DNA of 64,000 nucleotides, taken from Anaerocolumna sp047777345 (GTDB lineage: Bacteria; Bacillota; Clostridia; Lachnospirales; Lachnospiraceae). The stretch is taken from assembly GCA_047777345.1 (NCBI GenBank), contig JBKEEJ010000006.1, forward strand, positions 62,001 to 126,000. The letters run 5' to 3'. Numbering within the stretch: position 1 is the first letter of the stretch; each line of letters begins with the position of its first letter. Both the position numbers and the translations under genes were made by a program. Shown piece by piece: positions 9,649-17,731 of the stretch. A model generated the notes under the pieces. The model was not told where the DNA came from, searched no databases, and saw only the letters and a list, made by a program, of their open reading frames with translations.

Positions 9649-9722
9649 GGGGCTGTGGCAAAATGTAGCTTATAGGACATAAAAGTAAGACATTATCCCA
9701 GCTGAAACATTGCGACAGCTCC
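9649..9722. repeat. Dispersed terminator-like inverted repeat, copy 1
   Basis: Arms GGGGCTGTGGCAAAATGT (9649-9666) and ACATTGCGACAGCTCC (9707-9722) pair with a small bulge around a 40-base loop. On the minus strand it is followed after 5 bases by a T6 run, so it can terminate the upstream lipoprotein gene. The arm sequence recurs at 21523, 35985, 44611 and 57501. Confidence 0.65.
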
Positions 9723-9845
9723 TTATCTAATAAGGGGCTTACCTTCTACTGTTAACTTATAAATTTTATCGGATATTCATGAAAATGTAAATCCTAAACT
9801 TAAATTATATCCTCACAAAAGACAATATTGAAACTATGTGTAAAT

Positions 9846-10445
9846 TTAAGGTTTATATATGATTACGGACTGTTCTTCTGAACCGGTTTCAAAATCAGAT
9901 TTGCCATTCATCTTGCCGTTGGCAAAAAATTTAATGGTACCATCAACGATTACGTTGGTTTTTTCATTCAGAATCAAAACCATATATTTTTCATTTTTCA
10001 AAGCCACATCGGGTGATACGTAGGATCCGTCTTTGGCACTTAAGTAAGCATCCGGAAGTTTCAGATCACTTCTTAACGCATCGGCTGTGGTAGTCAAAAT
10101 AGTTTCTGCCTTATTAAAAGCATTGTAATGATCCAAACTTGAATAGCTTAATATCAAAACCGCATTGCCATCAGATAAATCCAGCGAATCCATTACAATG
10201 GAATTTTCTCCGTTTGCCTGATTGTATTTATCGATTTGCTCCATGGCAAAACTCTTTAATTCATCCAGGCTGTAATAATCCTTATCAAAGGCTTCCACAA
10301 TAGCATCCTGTACACTACCGTCATTTTTCACCAATATGGTATTATTTTTTACTTTATCGGCAGTAATTACTTTATCTTTCTTATTGCAGCCGGCAGAAAA
10401 AATCAAGCAAAGGGCCAGCATTGCATAAAGTAAAAACTTTTTCAT
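9846..10445 (-). CDS. Small secreted lipoprotein, unknown function
   Basis: A 199-residue protein with a short signal peptide and lipobox FSAGC (lipidated Cys20), so it is membrane-anchored outside the cell. The mature part is hydrophilic and alternates helix and strand; I recognise no family. GGAGG stands 8 bases before the ATG at 10445, which excludes the 7 codons open upstream. It lies about 75 bases after recO on the same strand and may be co-transcribed with the era/recO group. It is followed by an inverted-repeat terminator. Confidence 0.75.
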   Translation of the reverse strand: MKKFLLYAMLALCLIFSAGCNKKDKVITADKVKNNTILVKNDGSVQDAIVEAFDKDYYSLDELKSFAMEQIDKYNQANGENSIVMDSLDLSDGNAVLILSYSSLDHYNAFNKAETILTTTADALRSDLKLPDAYLSAKDGSYVSPDVALKNEKYMVLILNEKTNVIVDGTIKFFANGKMNGKSDFETGSEEQSVIIYKP

Positions 10446-10519
10446 AAACAAATCCTCCATCTGCATATTGAATTTTTTCCATTGTAACCTTAAAATTGCC
10501 TTATTTCAACTTAAATTTT

Positions 10520-11263
10520 TCAGAAAAGCTTCTTAAGTAAATCCAGGGACTTCATCTTTTTATCTATGTAAAGTCCTATATAACTTTCCACACAGACTTT
10601 TAACTCAGACATAACTTCCTGTGACACCGTAAAGGTATATAGTTTCCCGATGGAGGAAGAAATGATATATTGCATGGTATAGATTGTGGCTGCGGAAATT
10701 TTTACAGAACCGGCCGACTTTTCTTTACAACTGTTACAAAGCATTCCCCCCGCTTCCTTATTAAAATAAGAAAAGGAATCTGTTTTTCCGCACTTAACAC
10801 AGGAAAAAACCTGGGGGGCCAAACCATTTACCGCTATCAGTTTTAATTCGAAAATGGATTTTACCAGAGGCCTTTTTATGGACTTTTGGGTCAATGCCCG
10901 CAAAGACTGATAAAGCAGTTTTAAAGCATAAGTCCCGTCTTCGTTTTCATGGGTAAAATAATCCGTCAGTTCGCAAAAATACATGCCATAATAGGCGGCT
11001 TCCAAATCTCTTCGCAACTCGTCAAAATAATTGGTAATATCAACCGATACCAGATTGTAGGAATTTTTACCCTCATACAGCATAAATTCGCCAAATGAAA
11101 AAGGCTGGCTGCATGCCAAAAAGGCACTATTTTGTCTTCTAGCGCCTTTGGCAAATACAGCAATCTTACCTCTTTCCTTTGTAAGTATAACCAGACGTTT
11201 ATCATAGTCCCCGATAGGCATGGCCGATAAAACCATCCCCGTTACTGAGGCTGTTATCATCAT
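10520..11263 (-). CDS. recO: DNA repair protein RecO
   Basis: About 247 residues. N-terminal OB-fold (VTGMVLSAMPIGDYDKRLVILTKERGKI), a helical middle, and a four-cysteine zinc site (CVKC near 145, CNSC near 165), as in RecO. It loads RecA with RecR in gap repair. The preferred start is the tandem ATG at 11263/11260 behind GGTGGAG; the frame is open to 11287. The start lies inside the 3' end of the upstream YqzL-like gene, giving about 60 bases of overlap. The order era-yqzL-recO is conserved in Firmicutes. Confidence 0.93.
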   Translation of the reverse strand: MMITASVTGMVLSAMPIGDYDKRLVILTKERGKIAVFAKGARRQNSAFLACSQPFSFGEFMLYEGKNSYNLVSVDITNYFDELRRDLEAAYYGMYFCELTDYFTHENEDGTYALKLLYQSLRALTQKSIKRPLVKSIFELKLIAVNGLAPQVFSCVKCGKTDSFSYFNKEAGGMLCNSCKEKSAGSVKISAATIYTMQYIISSSIGKLYTFTVSQEVMSELKVCVESYIGLYIDKKMKSLDLLKKLF

Positions 11264-11393
11264 TGTCTCCACCTTCTTTAATATCAACTGATAACAGCTG
11301 GTGCAATTCTTCGGCCGTACAAGCCGTATAATTTAAGTAATCCATTATGTTTCCGGTTTTCTCAAATCTTTCCCAGTATTTTTCATTTCTCAT
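11202..11393 (-). CDS. YqzL-like small protein between era and recO
   Basis: A 63-residue small protein starting MRNEKYWERFEKTGNIMDYL. The W..F..TG.I..YL pattern and the position between era and recO recall Bacillus YqzL (about 47 residues), whose role is unknown. AGGGGG stands 7 bases ahead of the ATG at 11393. The C-terminal third is acidic, ends in low complexity (EGGDNDDNSLSNGDG), and overlaps the recO start out of frame. The overlap suggests translational coupling with recO. Homology to YqzL is by pattern and position only. Confidence 0.65.
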   Translation of the reverse strand: MRNEKYWERFEKTGNIMDYLNYTACTAEELHQLLSVDIKEGGDNDDNSLSNGDGFIGHAYRGL

Positions 11394-11588
11394 TGAAAAA
11401 CCCCCTTGTTTCAAAATATTTTAGACGGTCCGCAAACATAGTCTTTTGCCTGCCTGACTCTAAAATAATTTCATATGTTACATTAATAGGATTTCCATAA
11501 CTGAAATTTCTAAACTAATAAAAATATCCCATTTGTAAAAATAAAAAGGGGCCCTGTTAAAACCGGTACTTATTATCTGCGGGTAAAA

Positions 11589-12497
11589 TCAAATATCCAG
11601 CTTGTTATAGCCATAATTTTTTAAAAGTAAATCACTGTCTCTCCAGTCTTTTTTAACCTTTACCCAAAGTTTTAAATTAACGTGCATATCCAGCAGATTT
11701 TCGATTTCTATTCTGGCTGCCGATCCGATTTGCTTTAATTTATCACCTTTTTTTCCTATGATTATACCCTTATGTGATTCTCTCTCACAGATAATAGTGG
11801 CGTCAATATCAACCAGATTGGTTCCCGGACGTTCCTTCATCTGCTCGATGACAACTGCTATTCCATGAGGCACCTCATCATCCAGCAGATTCAATGCTTT
11901 CTCCCGTATTAATTCCGCCACGATTTGACGCTCCGGCTGATCGGTAATCGTATCATCGTCAAAATATTTTGGTCCCTGGGGAAGATGCTTAAAAATAGTT
12001 TCAATAAGGCAACCGGTGTTTTCCCCTTTCAGAGCAGATACCGGAACAATATCCGCAAAGGCATAAACATCTTTGTAAGTTGCGATAAATTTCAGAATTT
12101 CTTCCTTTTTTACCGTATCAATCTTATTGATTACCAGAATAACCGGCGTCCTGACACCGGACAGTTTTTCTATAATATAACGCTCTCCGGCTCCGATAAA
12201 GGTAGTAGGCTCCACCAGCCAGAGTATGGCATCCACTTCCTTAAGGGTTCTTTCCGCCACGCTGACCATATATTCTCCAAGCTTATTTTTTGCTTTATGG
12301 ATACCGGGCGTATCTAAGAAAATAATCTGTCCCCGGCTATCGGTATACACGGTCTGTATCCGGTTTCTTGTAGTCTGAGGTTTATCGGAGGTAATGGCAA
12401 TTTTCTGTCCGATTAACTGATTCATTAAAGTGGATTTTCCCACATTAGGACGCCCGATTAAGGTTACAAATCCTGATTTATATTCTTCCTTTAGCAT
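11589..12497 (-). CDS. era: GTPase Era
   Basis: A 302-residue Era, the essential GTPase binding the 3' end of 16S rRNA for 30S maturation. G1 GRPNVGKS, G3 DTPGIHK, G4 NKID and a C-terminal KH domain with GIIIGKKGDKLKQIG are all visible. The frame is open to 12539, but GGGAG lies 5 bases before the ATG at 12497, which gives the usual family length. It is 47 bases downstream of the M16C protease gene and 195 bases upstream of the YqzL-like gene. Confidence 0.96.
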   Translation of the reverse strand: MLKEEYKSGFVTLIGRPNVGKSTLMNQLIGQKIAITSDKPQTTRNRIQTVYTDSRGQIIFLDTPGIHKAKNKLGEYMVSVAERTLKEVDAILWLVEPTTFIGAGERYIIEKLSGVRTPVILVINKIDTVKKEEILKFIATYKDVYAFADIVPVSALKGENTGCLIETIFKHLPQGPKYFDDDTITDQPERQIVAELIREKALNLLDDEVPHGIAVVIEQMKERPGTNLVDIDATIICERESHKGIIIGKKGDKLKQIGSAARIEIENLLDMHVNLKLWVKVKKDWRDSDLLLKNYGYNKLDI

Positions 12498-12544
12498 ACT
12501 TTCTCCCATCATAATTGGATTATCATTTGAAACTATCACTTACT

Positions 12545-15493
12545 TTATTTTATTAAATTCTTTACTTCCATAAACATATCCTTATTCTGTTCAATTTTTA
12601 CTTCGTTACCGATTACGCAAAGATTTCCGCAGTCTAAAACTGCTTTTACAATATCCGCCAGGTTTCTGATATCCTCTACGGTAACATTTAAAATTTCATC
12701 TCTTTGTCTCTGCAAATCTTCCTGGGTTATTCCGGCCAAATAAGCCCCCATCGATATATTTCCCTGACTTCTTGGAGTACGGGGCGCATCCAATCCGCTG
12801 ATGGTACCAATAATATATTTTGTCATATCCCTTTCGTCGGCCGTAAAATTGCGGATATAATCCACTGCCTTTTCATATACTTCATTGGTTTCCCTTAAAT
12901 TGGGGTCTCTGTAGGAAGTAAAGTATCCGTTGCCGCTGATACTGGAAAACCCGCAACCGCAGCCATATGCCCCGCCTTTTACGCGGATATTATTCCACAG
13001 ATAATCGTAATTCATAATAACTTTCAGTACTTCCAGTGCTCCGGTATATTTAAAGCCGGCATCCAGGAAATTACCTGTTCTTGCCACATATTGAACTTGG
13101 CTTGATGTTTTAAATCCTTCATTGGCCCGGCAAAGCTTAAACGGTTCTGAAATTTTCTCAACCGGTTCCTTCCGGAGTTGTTCCACAAAAGGCAATAGTC
13201 TTCCGTCTAATGTTTTTAATCCTTCTTCATTGGAAGTAAAGCTAATAATGAGATTTTCCTTTCGGAAAATATAATTCATCAGTAGTTTTAAATTATGGAT
13301 GATTTCCGCTTTCCAATTCGGAAAATCTGCTTCCAGGCTTTCAATAAATTTAAAATAAGCAATTCCGCTGGTTTCTTCATTAAATTTACTTGCCTGTGAA
13401 AAATAGGACATGGCCCTGTCAACGGCTGCGGAATGGCCGGAGGCAATAATCTGCATCTGCAGTCTTGACTTTGTTTCCAGAATGATTTCTAAAAGTCTCT
13501 TTTCATCATCCAGTTTTGTAAAGCTGATAATTTCCTTTAATAAATCAAAGGCAAAATCCATTTCTTCATATAAAACTTTAACGTCAATCTGGAATGTGGG
13601 CAGGTATTCAGTGGAACTTCCCTTTTTCCCGAAACTTGCCACATCAGCAGTAATTCCGCCCGTATGAATATTTATTTCGTTGGATAATTCCAGATAGCTG
13701 TAGTGCTCCGTATCAACATAGCCCAACACAGAGGACAATAACCCTACGTAAGGAATCAGGTTCTTTGGTATGTCGTCCAGTGCAAATATCAGTTTTAAAT
13801 AGGCAATTCCATTGGTAAATATATTATGATGAACAATGGGAATACCATCCACTTCCTTTTCCTCATTATATATCGGCTGGGCGGTTTTTCCAATATCTTC
13901 TCTTTTCAGCAAAGGAATTTTTTCCACATCTTCTTTTGGAGAAGGCGTATCCTGATATTCTTTTAACTTACGGGTATCTTCCACAATCTTCTTTATTTCT
14001 TCTTTGCTTAAACCTGCCTTGTATGACGCAAGCTTTTTCCTTAAGGCTTCCTCTTTTTTGGCGGTTAACCCGGGTTCAGGTTTTAAGGTAACCATAGCCA
14101 GATGGGTATTGTTTAACAGATACTGAGATATTAATTTGGTATAATAGTCCGTTCCGATTCTGGATTTCAGCATTTCAAAAACCTGGTTCGAATTCAGCTT
14201 TAGGAAAGGCTTGTTATCATCGTAAAGCCAGGTGGAAAGCATCTGTATGCCATACATAAGGCCTTTGGGAAACTGGCCAAAGTCCGCTTCACGGTACTTA
14301 AATTCATAATAGTTAATAGCAGCCCTTAAGGACTTTTCATCCAATCCGTTTTTAACTAATTCCTCCAACTTGTTACGGATTAAATTGTAAAATTCTTCTT
14401 TCTGCTCTTCTCTGGCATTTTTGGCAATAACAGAGAATATGGGCTGATAAGTATCCGTATCAAAACTGCTGATAACATCCTTGCCAATTCCCGCATCCAG
14501 AATTGCCTGTTTTAAGGGAGCCCCAGGCGCTGATAAAAGTACGTATTCAAGAATCTGGAAAGCCATGCACAAATCTTTGTCAAGGCTGGTGCCAATGGAT
14601 AAATTGTAGCTTAAATAAGTATTATTCTCTGCCTTTTCATTTTCACTTAACGAATATATGGCTTCGATATCTCTTCTTACAGGAAAAGCTGGCTGAAACT
14701 TAATTTCCGAATCCACCGGCTCATAGTCAAAGTCTTTTAAATATTCGGAATCCAGCCAGTTCAGTTTTTCCGTTACATCCATATCTCCGTACAAATAGAT
14801 ATAGCTGTTGGAAGGATGATAATACCTTCTGTGAAAATCCAAAAACTTCTCATATGTCAAATCGGGTATAAAATCCGGATCTCCCCCCGATTCAACACCA
14901 TATGCCGTATCAGGAAAAAGGGCATTTTGAATGGTCCGGAATAACTGCTGTTCCGGAGATGAGAAAGCTCCCTTCATTTCGTTGTATACAACGCCATTAT
15001 ATTTTAATTCCCCATCTTCACTATCCAGCTCATAATGCCAGCCTTCCTGTTTGAAAATTTCTTCCCTCTTATATATGTTTGGATAAAAAACGGCATCCAT
15101 ATATACATGCATCAGATTCTGAAAATCCTGATCATTGCAGCTGGCTATGGGATAAATGGTTTTATCCGGATATGTGATAGCATTTAAAAAGGTATTAAGA
15201 GAACCTTTTGCCAGTTCGATAAATGGGTCTTTGGCCGGGAAGGCTCTGGAACCGCACAGTACGGAATGCTCAATAATATGAGGTACACCGGTACTGTCAT
15301 AGGGGGGAGTACGAAACCCTATGGAAAATACTTTATTATTATCGTCATTGGTTACCACAGCTACCCTTGCCCCGGTTTTTTTATGCCTTAACAATAATCC
15401 TAAGCTGTTAATGTCCTTTAATTCTTCTTCCATTATCAGCTCATAAGCGGGAAGTTCGCCTAGTTCCCTGCTGCTTTTTAGATTTCTGGACAT
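12545..15493 (-). CDS. M16C-family zinc metalloprotease (PreP/insulinase-like)
   Basis: A 982-residue pitrilysin-family peptidase. The inverted zinc motif HIIEH (His72, Glu75, His76) is followed by the NEMKGAFSSPEQ block with the third ligand. The four-repeat clam-shell layout and the M16C-associated region in the middle match presequence-protease-like enzymes that degrade short peptides. No signal peptide, so it is cytosolic. AAGGAGG precedes the ATG at 15493. It is first in the group with era and recO; that grouping is common in Clostridia and need not mean a shared function. Confidence 0.92.
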   Translation of the reverse strand: MSRNLKSSRELGELPAYELIMEEELKDINSLGLLLRHKKTGARVAVVTNDDNNKVFSIGFRTPPYDSTGVPHIIEHSVLCGSRAFPAKDPFIELAKGSLNTFLNAITYPDKTIYPIASCNDQDFQNLMHVYMDAVFYPNIYKREEIFKQEGWHYELDSEDGELKYNGVVYNEMKGAFSSPEQQLFRTIQNALFPDTAYGVESGGDPDFIPDLTYEKFLDFHRRYYHPSNSYIYLYGDMDVTEKLNWLDSEYLKDFDYEPVDSEIKFQPAFPVRRDIEAIYSLSENEKAENNTYLSYNLSIGTSLDKDLCMAFQILEYVLLSAPGAPLKQAILDAGIGKDVISSFDTDTYQPIFSVIAKNAREEQKEEFYNLIRNKLEELVKNGLDEKSLRAAINYYEFKYREADFGQFPKGLMYGIQMLSTWLYDDNKPFLKLNSNQVFEMLKSRIGTDYYTKLISQYLLNNTHLAMVTLKPEPGLTAKKEEALRKKLASYKAGLSKEEIKKIVEDTRKLKEYQDTPSPKEDVEKIPLLKREDIGKTAQPIYNEEKEVDGIPIVHHNIFTNGIAYLKLIFALDDIPKNLIPYVGLLSSVLGYVDTEHYSYLELSNEINIHTGGITADVASFGKKGSSTEYLPTFQIDVKVLYEEMDFAFDLLKEIISFTKLDDEKRLLEIILETKSRLQMQIIASGHSAAVDRAMSYFSQASKFNEETSGIAYFKFIESLEADFPNWKAEIIHNLKLLMNYIFRKENLIISFTSNEEGLKTLDGRLLPFVEQLRKEPVEKISEPFKLCRANEGFKTSSQVQYVARTGNFLDAGFKYTGALEVLKVIMNYDYLWNNIRVKGGAYGCGCGFSSISGNGYFTSYRDPNLRETNEVYEKAVDYIRNFTADERDMTKYIIGTISGLDAPRTPRSQGNISMGAYLAGITQEDLQRQRDEILNVTVEDIRNLADIVKAVLDCGNLCVIGNEVKIEQNKDMFMEVKNLIK

Positions 15494-15774
15494 ATTAAAT
15501 CCTCCTTAAAAAATAAATAATAAATATACAATTGCCATTTGATGGCCTGTTTATATAAATTTCAAATTACTTATTCCAATTATCAGACCGATTATCAGGT
15601 AATTATACCATATCCCGGAAGAATTGTCATGTTAAAGATAGGAATGTGTTCCGGTTTATACATGTTCTTATTATTTATTTCCATATATTATAAGTTGTAT
15701 TCGAATCAAAAGAGAAAATATAGTAATATTCTGCCTGAAATTCTTTATCATACTTATAGTCTATTATCCGTGCA

Positions 15775-15803
15775 TTGACTTTAATTATAATATCATATAA
15801 AAT
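15775..15803 (+). promoter_or_regulatory. Promoter of the lipid kinase gene
   Basis: TTGACT (15775-15780), 17 bases, TAAAAT (15798-15803), about 47 bases before the ATG at 15850. The rest of the 356-base gap to the divergent M16C gene holds no gene I can support. Confidence 0.6.
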
Positions 15804-15849
15804 TTACATAGATATACAATTACTGCAAAAATTTAGACAGGAGTATTTT

Positions 15850-16773
15850 ATGTATCATTTTATTATTAATCCCCAGTCCCGTTCAGGAAAAGGGCTGCAA
15901 ATTTGGAAAACTGTAAAAGAAGAATTAGATAAAAAAGAAGTTACCTATTCCTTTCATATAACCGAAGGTTCCTCTCATGCCACCAGATTAACCAGGGAAA
16001 TTTGTGTTTCTTATCCGGGCATGAAAAATATTGTGGTACTGGGCGGCGACGGTACGGTAAATGAAGTGATTAATGGGATTTCTAACTTAGACGAAGTTAT
16101 TTTAGGATATATTCCTTCCGGTTCCAGCAATGATCTGGCCAGAAGTTTAAAACTGCCAAAAGACCCTCTGACCGGTCTTAATAATATACTTTCACTTTCC
16201 CGTTTTCAATATATTGATATCGGACAAATAAAAGACCATCATTCTGATTTTAAAAGATATTTTATGGTAAGTACCGGCATCGGATTTGATGCCGCAATAT
16301 GCGAAGAGACTTTCCGTTCCAGGTTAAAAAAGGTACTAAACAGCTTAGGTATCGGTAAACTGACTTATATTCTCATAGCCTTAAAGCAGCTTTTTGCATG
16401 CAAGTTTATAAACGGAACCATTACTCCGGACAAAGGTGAACCAATTAACCTGCAAAAAATATTAATGGTCACCAGTATGATTCATAAATATGAAGGCGGC
16501 GGAATGAAAATTGCCCCTGCTGCAGACCCTTATGACGGTCAGTTATCCGTATGTGTCGTTCATGGATTATCCAAACTTCGGATTTTTTTTACTCTTCCCA
16601 CTCTGTTAATCGGAAAGCACATACATTTTAAAGGGGTAACAACTTTTAACTGCCGCTCTTTGGATATAAAAGTGGATCAACCGGCCTGGATTCACAATGA
16701 TGGAGAATGTCCCGGCAAATATAAGGGCTTATCCGTAACCTGCCTGGCAGGTCAGCTAAAAATTGTGGCATAA
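15850..16773 (+). CDS. Diacylglycerol/lipid kinase (YegS/DgkB family)
   Basis: A 307-residue lipid kinase. It starts MYHFIINPQSRSGKG, carries the nucleotide-binding GGDGTVNEVING motif near residue 65, the PSGSSNDLARSL block, and the C-terminal GGGMKIAP...DG pattern of DAG kinases. It probably phosphorylates diacylglycerol to recycle lipid headgroup-turnover products. The frame is open from 15775, but those codons overlap the promoter, and AGGAG sits properly before the ATG at 15850. A VanZ-like gene follows after 79 bases. Confidence 0.9.
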   Translation: MYHFIINPQSRSGKGLQIWKTVKEELDKKEVTYSFHITEGSSHATRLTREICVSYPGMKNIVVLGGDGTVNEVINGISNLDEVILGYIPSGSSNDLARSLKLPKDPLTGLNNILSLSRFQYIDIGQIKDHHSDFKRYFMVSTGIGFDAAICEETFRSRLKKVLNSLGIGKLTYILIALKQLFACKFINGTITPDKGEPINLQKILMVTSMIHKYEGGGMKIAPAADPYDGQLSVCVVHGLSKLRIFFTLPTLLIGKHIHFKGVTTFNCRSLDIKVDQPAWIHNDGECPGKYKGLSVTCLAGQLKIVA

Positions 16774-16852
16774 ATAGATAAATTTAAGGCCAATTAATCC
16801 GGAAGTGGTTTTTATTTATACAGTATTTTTACCATAGGAAAGAAGGTGCCAT

Positions 16853-17731
16853 ATGCATAGGAGTTATATGAATAACGCAACATCTGTTATTTTATTCAGT
16901 ATATTAACAATATTGATTCAATTTGGTGTTTATTTTTTTTCTGATATGGTTGTTCTTACATTTATTGTCGCCGCTATTATTTGCTTAATTTTTACCCATA
17001 TTTTGCTGGAGCAAAGTCTTAGTTACGATTCCTGTTTCAGTTATTCTTTACTGAATATTTTTTTAAGCACCGGCATTATTGTCCTTTTCTATTTCAATCG
17101 AACCGACTTTTCATATCCCTTAAAGCCGGAAATGGCTTGGTTTGTTATTATAAACTGGAGTATTCCACTGTTATACTCCATTATCCGCAATTTAACGGAT
17201 GACTCGGGCAAGTACCGTCATTTTAAAATATTTTACCGCAACATTAATCTGATTTTTATCCTGTTTTATATATATTTCATGACTATTCTCCTATTTCTTG
17301 ATAACATGAATTTTGTACAGACTTATGCCAGTGATATTCAGGCTAACCTGGCCCCTTTAATCACCATAGCCACTGTGATAGAGGATTATATCAATGGTTA
17401 TTTAGAATTAAAAGCTATGATTCGGTTCTTTCTTGTGGAAACCTTAATATTTTTGCCTTATGGTTTTTATATCACGCTGTTATTCCGCTACCGTGGCAAG
17501 TTAATGCGATTAATGGGATTTCTTTTTCTTCCAATCCTGGTGGAAATATTGCAATACATTTCTGGTCTTGGCAAAGTGGACATTGATGATGTAATATTAG
17601 GACTTTTGGGCGGATTTTTGGGTGCAATCCTGTATTACATCTTAAACCGGATATATTTCATTTTTACCGATAAAGATTTTTTGGATGAAAGAAACAATTA
17701 CACCTTTGACAACAATTCTTACTACTTTTAA
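16853..17731 (+). CDS. VanZ-family membrane protein
   Basis: A 292-residue polytopic membrane protein with about seven hydrophobic segments. The C-terminal half has the VanZ-like pattern: PYGFYITLLFRYRG, then LPILVEILQYISGLGKVDIDDVILGLLGGFLG. VanZ-like proteins have poorly defined roles, with some linked to glycopeptide resistance or cell-wall change. AGAAGGTG precedes the ATG at 16853. Its stop overlaps the stop of the convergent helicase gene by 4 bases within TTTTAAA. Confidence 0.82.
   Translation: MHRSYMNNATSVILFSILTILIQFGVYFFSDMVVLTFIVAAIICLIFTHILLEQSLSYDSCFSYSLLNIFLSTGIIVLFYFNRTDFSYPLKPEMAWFVIINWSIPLLYSIIRNLTDDSGKYRHFKIFYRNINLIFILFYIYFMTILLFLDNMNFVQTYASDIQANLAPLITIATVIEDYINGYLELKAMIRFFLVETLIFLPYGFYITLLFRYRGKLMRLMGFLFLPILVEILQYISGLGKVDIDDVILGLLGGFLGAILYYILNRIYFIFTDKDFLDERNNYTFDNNSYYF

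Noticed and set aside
15539..15778. 79-codon plus-strand frame between the M16C protease and lipid kinase genes.
   Set aside because: No ribosome site, no family resemblance, and its end overlaps the promoter of the lipid kinase gene.
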